Notes under the pieces: generated by a model
The model's database searches: none
What the model was told of the DNA's origin: nothing
The model's input: only the letters and a program-made list of their open reading frames with translations
Shown here: in pieces, positions 40,130-50,943 of the stretch
Layout of the letters: the number at the start of each line of letters is the position of its first letter
Position numbering within the stretch: the stretch's first letter is position 1
Assembly (NCBI GenBank): GCA_037043015.1
Contig: CM073325.1
Coordinates: 6,303,001 to 6,367,000 of the forward strand
From: Bryum argenteum
Lineage: Eukaryota; Streptophyta; Bryopsida; Bryales; Bryaceae
Reading direction: 5' to 3'
Length of the DNA: 64,000 bases
Program-made: the position numbers and the translations under genes

Positions 40130-41460
40130 TCGCATGGCACGAATGACGGACGACGTGTGCTTGAGAGAGGCGAGAGTTTCCGTTTGCTTGAGGGGTGCAA
40201 GAATTCCCGTGTGCTTGGAGGAGATGGGACGCGTCGTGTGCTTGCAAGTGGATAGAATGCGACGTATGCTTGCAGGGAAGCGAAAAGCGCCGCGTGCTTG
40301 CGGGAGCAGAAGTTTCCGTGTGCTTGTAGGGATTGGGATGTGCCGTGTGCTTTGCTAGAGGGTGGAATGCGTCGTGTGCTTGCAAATAGATAGAATGCGT
40401 TGTAGGCTTGCAGGGAAGCGAAATGCGCGGCGTTCTTGTGGCAGCGGAAGTTTCCGTGTGCTTGTAGGGATTGAGATGCGCCGTATGCTTGCAGGAGTGT
40501 AGGACGCGTCGTGTGCTCGCAAGTGGTTAGAATGCGTTGTGTGCTTGCAGAGAAGCGAAAAGCGCGGCGTGCATACGGCAACGGAAGTTTCCGTATGCTT
40601 GTATGAATTGGGATGCGCCGTATGCTTGCATGAGGGTGGGATGCGTCGTGTGCTTGCAAGTGAATAGAATGCGTTGTGTGCTTGCAGGGAAGCGAAAAGC
40701 GCCGCGTGCTTGCGGAAGCGGAAGTTTCCGTGTGCTTGTAGGGATTGAGATGCGCCGTGCGCTTGCAGAAGTGTGGGACGCGTCGCGTGCTCGCAAGTGG
40801 TTAGGATGCGTTGTGTGCTTGGAGGGAAGCGAAAAGCGTCGCGTGCTTCCGGAAGCAGAAGTTTCCATGTGCTTGTAGAGATTGGGATGCGCCGTGTGCT
40901 TGAAGGGGTGGGACGCGTCGTGTGCTTGCAAATGGATAGAATGCGTTGTGTGCTTGCAGGGAAGCGAAAGGCGCGGTGTGCTTGCGGGAGCGGAAGTTTT
41001 CGTGTGCTTGTAGGCATTATGATGCGCCGTGTGCTTGGAGGAAGTGGGATGCGTCTTGTGCTTGCAAGTGGATAAAATGCGTTGTGTACTTGCAGAGAAG
41101 CAGAAGGCGCAGCGTGCTTGGAGGAGCGGAAGTTTCCGTGTGCTTGTAGGGATTGGGATGCGCCGTGTGCTTGGAGGAAGTGGGATGCGTCTTGTGATTG
41201 CAAGTGGATAAAATGCGTTGTGTACTTGCAGAGAAGCAGAAGGTGCAGCGTGCTTGGGGGAGCGGAAGTTTCCGTGTGCTTGTAGGGATTGGGATGCGCC
41301 GTGTGCTTGCAGGAGGGTGGGACGCGATGTGTGCTTCGAGGGAGGCGAGAGGCGCCATGTGCTTGCAGGAGCGAGATGCGCCGTGCGCTTGCGGAGAAGC
41401 GGGAGACATTGTATGCTTGAGGGAGGCGGGAGGTTGTTGTGTGTTTGAGAGTTGGAGGAG
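40130..41460. repeat. Higher-order minisatellite, 136-138 bp period built from 27-bp subunits
   Basis: The landmark AGTTTCC(GT) recurs near 40311, 40449, 40586, 40723, 40860, 40995, 41131 and 41267. Each period contains about five related 27-bp subunits built on GCGYCGTGTGCTTGCAGG. The array is G+C-rich against its flanks. Two minus-strand frames stay open for more than 1 kb, encoding His/Ala/Ser-rich units such as LQAHGNF and KHTTHSIHL. Because the subunit is a multiple of three, this openness is expected by chance and I do not call a gene. Confidence 0.92.
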
Positions 41461-44199
41461 AATGTCTCCATCTCACTACATACCGATATTGTTAAAAGAA
41501 GAAATCTTTGAAGGTTCTTGAGGGATCCTCGTGCGTAGCTCGCCAAACATAGTCACATGTCCGAACTGTCCACTAGCGGCCTTGAGATCGCGAGAAATGG
41601 CCATGCAAGATAAGAGAAAGTTAGAGTAAGTAGGCGTGCTGTGGGCACACTTGTTATTAAGCATTATACATCAGTTTGTTTGGATATTGAATTGACCTTA
41701 GGTCGGTTAGAGTTGAATGTGTGCTGGCTTTGTGCTTTGAGTGCAGAATTTTAAAGATTGGAATGCTAAAAGTTGTATTGTAGTGATTTGATTTCGTGTT
41801 TTCTAGATATTTTTTAATGTGTTTTATTTCAATTGTTTCCATAAAAGATCAGTTTGCTTCTAGTCGTCTTTTGAGGGCAATTGGGGCTTCTTTATCTCAC
41901 GTATAATAAATCTTGGCTCTTAATTCGTTGCTGGTCCTATAGACTTGATTGACATTTAATTAAATTTGAATGTTTTTGTTTTTTTTGGCTTAATGTGAGC
42001 CTTTTGGCTCTTATATACTGCTAAATTTGCGTGCTTGCAAGAGAATTTGAGTTTGTTTGGAGGTTTAAACTTTTGGGCTTATTCAATTGCTCGTACACGT
42101 GCATTCATGGAAATTGGGTGATCTGTTGCTGGAAGGCTAAATGTTAGCATCCACCTCACGGACTTTTTTGTGGCAATTTTCCTGCAACCAGAATTTATAT
42201 AGACTATGTAGTGGTAACTAATTATTTAATCTTAATTCATTTGAAGCGAAACTTCTAATATTTGACCCATACTCTATTTTTTATTCAGTATTTTTTATTA
42301 ATCATCCATTTAAATCAGGGGTCTTCTAATTTTATTTTAAATAAGAGATATTGAGTTTGTTTTACTTGGTTTAGAAGTTATCCTAAATAATGCACCATGT
42401 GCAAGCCTTCAAAATGACTCTATAACATTGATTTCCTTAACTTTACAAATTTGCAATTAATGTTATAAAAAAACTTTTAAAAACTTCAATTCTTATTACT
42501 TAAATAGTTTGATTATTTAAGTTACTATAATTTCTAATGCTAGTATCCATTTGGATTTAATTTCTCATATTAACTGTTCAATCTTAATATTTGGTTACAT
42601 ACTCACTTTAATCAAATTTTCGATACTAATTCTACAATTTTAGTATATAGTTATTTAGTTATTTTAATTAAATTTCTCATATTGATTTTATAGTCATTTT
42701 TTATTCCTACTAGATAGTTAGTAATCATGCGAAGTTAATTGCCCATACTAATTTTGTGTTGCACTACTTAGCTCGTACTGATTTACTAACTGCGGTATTT
42801 AGTCGAAAGTCATTTTTCATTGTTCCGCTTATACTAATTTTTAATTCTACTAATTGAGCAGCGCCCAGACTATACGTGGCGTACGTTATTCTAAATTGTA
42901 TAATATTATCTTGCAACAAAATTCCTTTAATTTAAAGGGGCGACTTCCTTTTAGATTCAGGTATCGTGGTCTTAAATTTTAAGGATAAAAGAAAAACAAC
43001 TTTTCTCAGCTTAGCATCTAAATGTCAAGTTTTAATTTTTCTTAGGCTAAATAGTATTTTTCTCAGGCTATATATTATATTTCTCTTTAATGTGACCAGT
43101 AATGACAATTTCAGACAGCCTTCTTGTTATCTTGTTTTCTCGACAGCATCTTTGGCAACCGCATAGAAGCAACATATAGCCACTTACTGGTTGCTCCATT
43201 GCTCCATCACTGAACTTGGACAACCTCCGATGAACAATTGAAGCAGTAGATCAAGTAGTCAAATATAACAGCGTGGAGTTAAATGCTGAAGCGTTGAATC
43301 CGCCGATAAAATAGTCTATGAAGTAGTTTCAATTTGAATGTTGCAAAGAAGTTGAAGTGTTCGAATAAGTAGTGAATGCAGCAGCTCCAAGTTGAATGTC
43401 GAAGAGAAGTTAAAGCACTCGATGTAGCGGTGTATACAACAACTTTAAGCTTAATGCTGAAAAGGAGTTTGAACTGCAGATAAAAAATTGTATGCAGCAT
43501 TTGAAAAATAAAATGGAATCGGTGAAAAGTTGTGTTTAGAGAAGTACCGTCTTCACGCCCTCGTGACACACAAGCATGCGAAGACAATAGTTAAGTGCGA
43601 AGGTAAAACCATGTGAACCGCCAAAACGGTCCGCACTTGCGGAAAGCTATTCCCGCTTAGTTTTTGACCTCGTTCAGACTATTTTTCTCCCTTATCCCGG
43701 GCAATTTAATTAAATCTGTTGTTTTCCGTTAAGTTGATAATCCTAAGCAATTAGTTAATTAAGCTTTCTGACTTTGCTTTGTTTTGTCTTATTCTACTAT
43801 TTTTGCTTAGCGCCATCCTAATTATGTTGAGATTTTGATACAATATATTATTTGCTTAATTATTCGTTGCTCGTTTGCGCGCTACTAAAGCTCTAAAGTT
43901 TGTAAATTTGAATCCCCTATTATCCTTTAAGCCACCTTTGCCTAGGTTAGTCCTAGTTGAAAGGATGATCTCTACTTGATAGGTTCGGTCCGATAATTGA
44001 ACCACTAAGCTTTTGAAATCCAAGCTAAAAACCTAGATTCCAACTCTCTGTTACCGGCCTCCAATGCAAATTTGAATCTCTCCTCACAGTCATGTTCGAC
44101 CGGAGACGTTTTAAAACTGGTGACCGCTCTTGCACTTGCTTCACTTTCGAACTGACCCTCTTGCTCTTGCTTCATTCTCGAACTGACGTTCTTGCTCTT
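41461..44199. other. Intergenic AT-rich DNA with a weak repeat
   Basis: No gene recognised. A degenerate direct repeat of about 60 bp, around TTGAATGTYGMARAGAAGTT, is visible four times between 43250 and 43500. Confidence 0.45.
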
Positions 44200-44375
44200 G
44201 CTTCTCATTCGAAAATTTTCGGAACAAACAAAGTCAGTAGTAGCTTAGTCGCTTTTGCTTCTCAGTCGAAGATTTTCAAAAAAAAACAGAGTCAGTACTA
44301 GCTCAGTCGCTCTTGCTTATCAGTCAAAGATTTTTGGAACAAACAGACTCAGTACTAGAATTACAAGTTCATTGA
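44200..44375. repeat. Tandem repeat of about 58 bp, three copies
   Basis: Units begin near 44201, 44258 and 44315 (CTTCTCAGTCGAAGATTTT and variants) and each ends with CAGTACTAG or similar. The sequence just before (44120-44200) has shorter related CTTGCTTCATTCTCGAACTG units. Confidence 0.75.
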
Positions 44376-44400
44376 CACCATCTACTTTCTTATGCAAGAA

Positions 44401-45700
44401 TGGAAGAGATTGTGAATCTGAAAGAGGATTTGGAATTTAAAGATCAAATAATCAATGTCCTCACGGTCATCAATGGTGCCCAAGAAGAGGAGCTTTGGCA
44501 ACTAAATGAACTTCTTCATATCCATGAGGTTAGTTAATCCACTATTCAATCTCGTTTTGCTTTTGGGAGTATTGCTATGTTACTTAATGAATGTTAATAT
44601 TACCTTTCCTTCTTAATGTACTTTTTAAAAAATCATGTAAATCCCAAAAATTAAACTCAAAGTTCTTGGAAAAGTCAACATGGATGGATGGGATACATTT
44701 TTGAGGCATAAATTCATGAAAGTAAAATCTTTCAACAAATGGAAGACAAAATTGCAAGAGAGAGTGGAAAATTCAAAAATCAAACCTCCCCTCAAACATG
44801 AGAATGGAAAGGTAAATTAAGAAAAACATACACTCATTTAACGATCAAGCTTATTATCATTGTTTATTTCATTTTGTAACGTAGTGTAATTTATTTTTAT
44901 TGTTTGCTTATGTGTAGTATGTGATTGAATATCATCATCCTTACTTGTTGTATCTAAGCAATGCTTTTGGGCACGATATTGCTAAAGCAATTGGGGATTC
45001 ATATGTGGAGATGAAGGTGTTTAATGCTTCAGGCCGGTTCCCGATTACGTTAGCCTGAAACACAGTCTAAGATTGCCAAGCTACTCTTCCACAAGTTGTC
45101 GATCATTTCCTGGAGACTCTGAAAGAATACAAAATCAAGGTGGAAGAGTACACGGAGAGGCTTGAAGCGCGACAAGCTGTCTTTTCAACAAGTCTAAGCT
45201 TGTTGTTATATGAGCAAAGACAAAAAAGAAATCACATATCTGCCAAGGAGGCTGTAGCGACAGAGGGTCAAATCGAGACTGTTGTCTTTATAAAGAGATT
45301 GTGGACGATCGTAAAAGCCTTCGGTAGAAATCTTTATTGGAAAAAAAAAAAAAGCGTTGTCAAGCTAACTTCCTACCGATTCTAAGCTTCATGTTATAAA
45401 AACAACGACGAGGCAGAAATTGCACATCTGTCAAGGAGGTTCCACCGGCTTGGGGCAAAAGGTGCGAATTAGGATTGTCGTCTTAGGAAGGACATTGCTG
45501 ACAATAAGAGAAGGCCTTGGCAGAAATCTTTCTTAAAGAAGAAACGTCGTGAAGTTGGCTTTCAATAAGCCTAAACTTGTTGTCGTAGAAGCAACGATGA
45601 GGAAGAAATCGGAGATCTCCAAAGGAGGTTTTACCGGCTTGCGAGAGACCTTAGGCTTGCAAGACGTACGTTAAAGGGAGAGGTTGTGTCATTCTATTGT
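44401..45700 (+). pseudogene. Broken multi-exon coiled-coil protein gene, family not recognised
   Basis: Exon-like pieces with usable splice sites: 44401-44528 (EEIVNLKEDLEFKDQIIN, ends GAG|GTTAGT), about 44660-44812 (ends GGAAAG|GTAAAT), and from 44921 (after TGTGTAG) encoding VIEYHHPYLLYLSNAFGH and MKVFNASGRFPI. The last frame then meets TGA and TAA within 15 bases (about 45056-45070). It stays open afterwards through FLETLKEYKIKVEEYTERL, consistent with nonsense mutations in an old gene. Downstream are three decayed copies of a coiled-coil unit. Predicted character is helical and charged. No function is assigned. Confidence 0.45.
45175..45660 (+). repeat. Three decayed copies of a coding unit of about 190 bp
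   Basis: Each copy has CTAARCTTGTTGT, then a purine-rich stretch encoding an (N)DE-EI--L-RR-like heptad segment (around 45225, 45415 and 45605), then CTTCGGTAGAAATCTTT or CCTTGGCAGAAATCTTT. Copies differ by substitutions and indels and all have stops. Confidence 0.6.
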
Positions 45701-46787
45701 TTTCCTTCTACATTGGCCATTAGTGTATTATTATTATTTAGTATTTTGAAATTCTAGAGAAATTTATTTTGCAATGAAAGTGATGAATAGTTGTGATGTA
45801 TGTGGTTGAATGGAAGATGATTAGGCTGTTGTAGTGGTTGAGTGGCTTAAGGGTTGGACAGTGTGATGGTAAAGCGCAAGAGCGCTCCTCTAAATTCAGC
45901 GGTCAAGGTTGTGTAGGTTGTTTGAAGAGGAAAAATTCCTATGATTGCAGGCAAGACGCGGAAGCGCTGTCCGATCCTACCTAGAAAGCCCTAATTAAAG
46001 TTGGGGATGTCTTAATGCATTGGAATTGGATTTAAGTCATAGGGGGTGATGGTAGCTTACATGCAGATGGAGTATGGGGTGTTGGTGAGTTTGAGCGACC
46101 CTTAAACTCCTTAAAAAGGTGCTGAAGTGATTTCATCTCTTCGTTATAGAAATCTTTGGAGTGAAAAATTATTCATTCCTTCCCCTTTTTATACACCAAA
46201 TACATATACAGGAATTGGAGCAGTTCTAAGTGCTAAATCCTTGAATGCTTGATGTTGGAATAAGAGATATTGATAGATTGTTTAGCTATGGTTTGATTGA
46301 AAAAGTTCCATTGCTTGGAAGGCAAATTTTACCATCTACCTCACGAACTCTTTGGTGAACAAAACCGCGTGAACGGAATTTGCACTTATAAGCCATAGAT
46401 GAGCACTTGTTTTTCAATACTCTTACCTACATGGCGATGATAGTCACCAGTTGGCAGACTCGCAATATGTTGTAACAAAGTTGGTGCCGCAATCAATTTG
46501 GTTGCAAGTATGGGTTTTTTTGTTGTAGAATCAAGCGATTACAAATAAAGGTTACAGAGAATGTTAAGTGTCTGAGAGTAGAGTGTCCGTTCTAACCACC
46601 AGCAATTAACATACCTTATTTTTAATTTTGGATGGCTTTAAAAATCTCATAATTTCTATGAGAAGGAACTAGGGCTTCAAGTCGTAGTGAGTGTATATTT
46701 TGGTTTAAAAGATAGGGTGTACATTTACGCTCACAACTGACCGAAGTCACTATATAGGATTTTCTAATCCAACACATGTAAGACGTT
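45701..46787. other. Spacer without recognised gene
   Basis: AT-rich. A tRNA-like patch near 45850-45920 was rejected (see below). Confidence 0.4.
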
Positions 46788-47117
46788 ATGCATTGTGAAA
46801 AAAACATTGCCAAGTATATCATAAAGACCAAATTTGGAGAGGACACTTTTGAAGTACACCTCGATATAAAAGAAGCGGTGGTACGCAAATATTTATGGTC
46901 GGTACGAGGAAAGAAACTCGACAGCGTCATATTACCTCGCTCATCATACGATCTTTCAAAAGAAGAGCGACAAGTTTTTGTAGAGGAAGTCCGTCCTTTC
47001 CGGCCCCATTTATTACGTGGGGCAGCTAAAGAAGCTTCTCAGCATCATCAGGCACGTGGGGCAGCTAAAGAAGCTTGTCAGCATCATCAGGAAAATCAAA
47101 TGCCTAAAATGACATGA
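46788..47117 (+). pseudogene. CACTA (En/Spm) transposase-like fragment
   Basis: A 109-codon frame starting MHCEKNIAKYII, followed by an LDIKEAVVRKYLW block and SSYDLSKEERQVFVEE. This order (H-EKN, then a helical DLK--GIRK-L block, then LS-EER--F) resembles the region before DUF4218 in plant CACTA TNP2 transposases. The similarity is judged from memory of motif order and is only moderate. The 3' part has an in-frame 39-bp duplication (RGAAKEA-QHHQ). No CACTA termini were found nearby. Confidence 0.45.
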
Positions 47118-47387
47118 CTACCATGTCCTTCTTCAGTAAGTGTTGTCACTATGTCTGTGCACTACAATAGCCAAGGAACTCTGGACGGCAATAATAATTT
47201 TGAGCTCAGTATTTCGGCACATATGCGATAAATCTATTGTTCCCAAAGCGATAGAAGATATTAAATGATAAGTGATCACCACATTATGCATGTTGGAGAA
47301 GGAGTTCTAGTTATCAGACTTTTGCATTATGACACACTTGGTTATCCACCTTGTAGAGGAAGTTGAAATTGAATATCATTTTCACAA

Positions 47388-47560
47388 CTTCCTCATCATT
47401 CAAAATTGTCTTTCCAACTTCCTCATCATCCAAAATCTTATTCCCAACTTCCTCATCATTCGCGGTGATGGGCTCGGATGTTCCTAAGTTCCTCATCATC
47501 CGCGGTGATGGGCTCCGATGTTCCTAAGTTCCTCATCATTTGCGGTGATGGGCTCCGATG
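47388..47560. repeat. Compound tandem repeat (30-bp and 40-bp units)
   Basis: First, 30-bp units around AACTTCCTCATCATT repeat at 47388-47460. The array then switches to 40-bp units with CGCGGTGATGGGCTCCGATG starting at 47461, 47501 and 47541. Both unit types share TTCCTCATCATT, so the longer unit arose from the shorter by insertion. Confidence 0.85.
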
Positions 47561-48106
47561 TTCTTTGCTTAGTCATGATTCATTCAGGTAATCATCGTAC
47601 AAACAGGCAACCACTTTTCAAAAACTCCATCTTGTCTCCCTCTCACATAGCACTCATCACTTTTAGATTACATCGTGAATCAGTTTATGCAAATTGTTCC
47701 AAAGACACTCTAACGATTCGGCCAGTGCATGTTACACGGTTTATGTTACTGGAGTACAATATCATCTTATAGCAGCCTTTGACATGCATCTAGTAGTATG
47801 CAGCAATAATATTAGAAAATAAAGTTCCAATATGGACACTAAGCTTGCCACAACTTCCAGTAGAAGCGCTCCTCTTGCATGCATTTCAATCATCATAATC
47901 ATATCATGTGGTGATTGATCGTTCAAGTGTCCATCCAGCGAACGCCGTGATTGAGCGGAGGAAAAAGGTCCACAAATGCATGATTGATAAATTGGGTGCG
48001 CCTCTTTGACACGAATCATGCAAATTAGTTCCCTGCGATTCGTATTTTGTGCAGATTCCTGAGGATGTCGAAGTTGCAATATGAGGATGCGATATAGCCA
48101 CTCATA

Positions 48107-48566
48107 GTGTTAGCGTTCATCATGGGAGTGGCATTGCGGTCCACAACGATCATTCCAACCGCCGGGATTTCAAGTCACAAGGTAAGGAAGCTAGCAAGGC
48201 CTACTCTTGAAGGATTCGAAGAATGTCAGTTTAATGCGCATTGCGCAGGTGGGGGGTCACAGTGCCAGTATCGTGGAACAGCAGGGACTGGAATCGGTGG
48301 ACTGCGAGGTTTGTGCTGCAGTATACATAGGCGATGGTAATGGCAACCTCTCATTCTCGCATTTGCCCAAGCTGTTGAGAGTGATTGAGAATCTGGCGAT
48401 GAGAGACGGTGGCAATGTTGTGTGCGTGGGCGTGGACTTCCCCGACATCATGTGCCGGATGGTGCACGACGCCCTCGGCCCCGATGCCAATTGCTGGCCG
48501 TTCTCGCAGATGCCAAAGCTCGAAACTCCGATACTGAAACTAGACCCTCAAGAAACCTCGGCTTGA
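48107..48566 (+). pseudogene. Unrecognised coding-like remnant
   Basis: GC-rich compared with its flanks. The best frame ends at 48564-48566 and encodes LPKLLRVIENLAMRDGGNVV, VGVDFPDIMCRMVHDALGP and ANCWPF. A different frame looks more coding-like upstream of about 48230, suggesting a break. I recognise no family. It may belong to the pseudogene that follows or be an independent remnant. Confidence 0.35.
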
Positions 48567-48979
48567 ATCATGTTGAGCCCATCTCAGAAGCACCTTGCAA
48601 GTTGTAAGGAACCCTCAGTTTTGAGCTCGTGTATACAGGCACTTTGGAATGTTGACAATCTCACTGCTTTGATTTCCAATGCGACCCAGCATTGTGAAGT
48701 TCTCGGGGAAAGGAAAACAAATTTCAAAGGAAGTAATTGGCGATCTCTAACTAGTCATGAGCTCGATCTGTCAACGTCTAGTGTATAATACAGAGTACTT
48801 AACATTCTGTTGTTGTTATAGACTTCCACTTTTTGCTGAGGATGTTAGAGACTGAAAAGTATGTTCAAAAATGATCATATGATTTGTAGACTCAGCATAT
48901 CGGCTTTGGTGTATAGATTAGTATATTTGATACTTAGGGTTTTTTTCGAGTAAGTGATTTTCAGTACTTTTGGGTTGTG

Positions 48980-49999
48980 CGGGTGAAATTGTGGCCAGAT
49001 GAGGTGCAACCACATGGTAGTGGGGAAGACGAGTCGGTATCTTCAAAACGCAACCGAGAACTCAGGCCGCTTTCATTCGCAACAGATGCACATTGTGGAC
49101 TTAGGCGCCACAGACTCACCTCCAAAGCCGACCAACATTCGGCCGACACTCGTTACAGGTTTCAGCGCAAACCATCTCTCCACAGGCTTGCTCTTGCTGC
49201 GCTCCATCGCCAAAGCAGCACAACGAATCTCTCCGTGGTGGTGTGGGCAATGGAAGAGTTTCGTGGACAAGATCAAGAGCATTTACATTGCATAATGAAG
49301 GTACAAAGATCACCACCCAAACAGTCCTCACATTTCCATTTCCACTCATCACACATCCCCTCTCTTTCAGAAGATGAGAGAGACCTGGGGCCAGGACGTG
49401 GAATTGCGAACATTTAAATTCTGGCAGTACCCAAAGTGGATGCGGATCAAGCGAACGCGAGCAGCTTTCGACGAAACTGGAAATGGGGAGTACGCATGGA
49501 AGTGGTGATGATTCACACCATCCTGCGCGAGCGAGGGTTGGTGCTCTGGGTGGACGTAGGCGACAGGTTCAAAACATCCCTCTCGCTCACTAGCACGTTA
49601 TCATGGATCTCAGAGCACGGATTCGCATCCCGTGCGAGCAGCGGGACCGTCTTGCAATGGACTCACGAGGGGACACTGCGCTACCTGGGAGTGTCGACCT
49701 CGGATCCAATGGTGAACGGACAAAACTGTGATGGCTCTGCGGTGGGGTTTAGTATGGGAAAGTATGTGGAGCTGGCGAGGCCGTGGTACGAGTGCGCTGT
49801 GACGCGCCAGTGCATTGCGCCCGAGGGATCGAATCGTAGTAATCACCGACAGGATTAGGCCGCGCTCACTATGTTGGCGGCGTTGAGTGGGAATGCTTGT
49901 GGTGGAGTGGCGGAAGGTGTGGGCCGGCACATGGATTACGACTTGGGTGATGCTGTGGGCGCCACGCCAACGTCTTGCTACCACGATCCTCGTCGCTAG
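48980..49999 (+). pseudogene. DUF1647-like (glycosyltransferase-type) pseudogene
   Basis: Two exons separated by an intron at 49301-49370 (AAG|GTACAAAG ... TCTCTTTCAG|AAG). Recognisable blocks in order: RPTLVTGFSANHLSTGLLLL, VVWAMEE, FKFWQYPKWM, ERGLVLWVDVGDRF, SSGTVLQWTHEGTL, NCDGSAVGFS, and RPWYECAVTRQCIAP followed by SNRSNHRQD. This block order recalls plant/animal DUF1647-type putative sugar transferases; the name is from memory and moderate. It is broken three times: a frame change near 49220, a one-base deletion at 49502/49503, and an in-frame TAG at 49856-49858. After the TAG the frame stays open for 46 more codons to the natural-looking stop at 49997-49999. Intact splice sites suggest it died recently. 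Confidence 0.7.
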
Positions 50000-50910
50000 T
50001 GTTGCGAGCTCGTCGCTATTGATTCAAGTCTCAATGATCCCATCACGCTTTGATCATTTTAGTAAGATTGCTACACTAAAAAGCGATACTTTCATTGAGA
50101 TTCCTGTCTGGCCAAATTCTTGATAGAGCTTTTTGAGTTTGTCAGTTTTGGAATTGAAGTGAAGTCATTCCATACGTTCATCAGTATACCATAGTAAGAT
50201 TCAACGGCGCTCATGTAGGAAAGAGTCTGTTGACTCCTTTTCGACCTAAGAATGGTGCAAACAAATAGAATAGCACAATTCTGGGACTGCATTTGAAGCG
50301 TCAATTATACTAGGCATATAAAGCCTACGTTTTTGCGTTGAGTAATAAAGTGTGTCTAAATTTATACTCAAAATGACTTGGAATGACTTTTGGAAGGGTT
50401 GGTAGTTTGTAAATATTTTGCAATTGTTTTTTTATTGAAAATATTTTGTAAGAATGTTGTCTTGTATGAAAATCGCATGACATAGGCATCAATAAGTCAA
50501 TGAAAAGGCATACATCAAGCGTAGGTCAATCGAATAATTTATTCAATAGGCATGTATATTTTGTTCTCTTTATTCATATTTCTAATATTGTTGTTTTTAA
50601 ATTCTTAGTACTTTTCAAAGTTCATTGTTCACTACGTGGTCTTCATCCTTGAAAGTATGTATTTTTTTAATTTCACACATGAGTTTACCAACTTTAACAC
50701 AAGATTTGAAATAAAGCACCTCATTTGAGTACTTGGAAAATCTCTATTACCTTTTTTGATAAATAGAATGTCCATAATGAGTTTATAATATCTCCATGAA
50801 TGTGATCTTTAAAGCAATAATGTGTGCATGAGTATCGTCCAATTTCCCCTTGTCCGGTGGCCATCGGGATATTAGCATTACGAACGGACACTTCATTCAC
50901 GCCGGCCCCT

Positions 50911-50943
50911 TAGAAAGGGACCGGAGTTTCTATCTATCTATCT
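50911..50943. repeat. GC-rich hairpin with ATCT tail
   Basis: CCGGCCCCTT and AAGGGACCGG form an imperfect stem, followed by TTTCTATCTATCTATC. The preceding 60 bases are also GC-richer than the surroundings. The pattern fits a short retroposon 3' end or a small structured element; unproven. Confidence 0.4.

Noticed and set aside
40130-41460. CRISPR-like array
   Set aside because: Units are head-to-tail related along their whole length, with no unique spacers; the genome is eukaryotic.
40355-41546. Long minus-strand frames of 339 and 373 codons
   Set aside because: They are products of a tandem repeat whose subunit is a multiple of three; two overlapping frames are open at once, and there is no conserved domain.
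45850-45920. tRNA-like patch with CGCAAGAGCG arm
   Set aside because: T-loop consensus and acceptor stem are missing.
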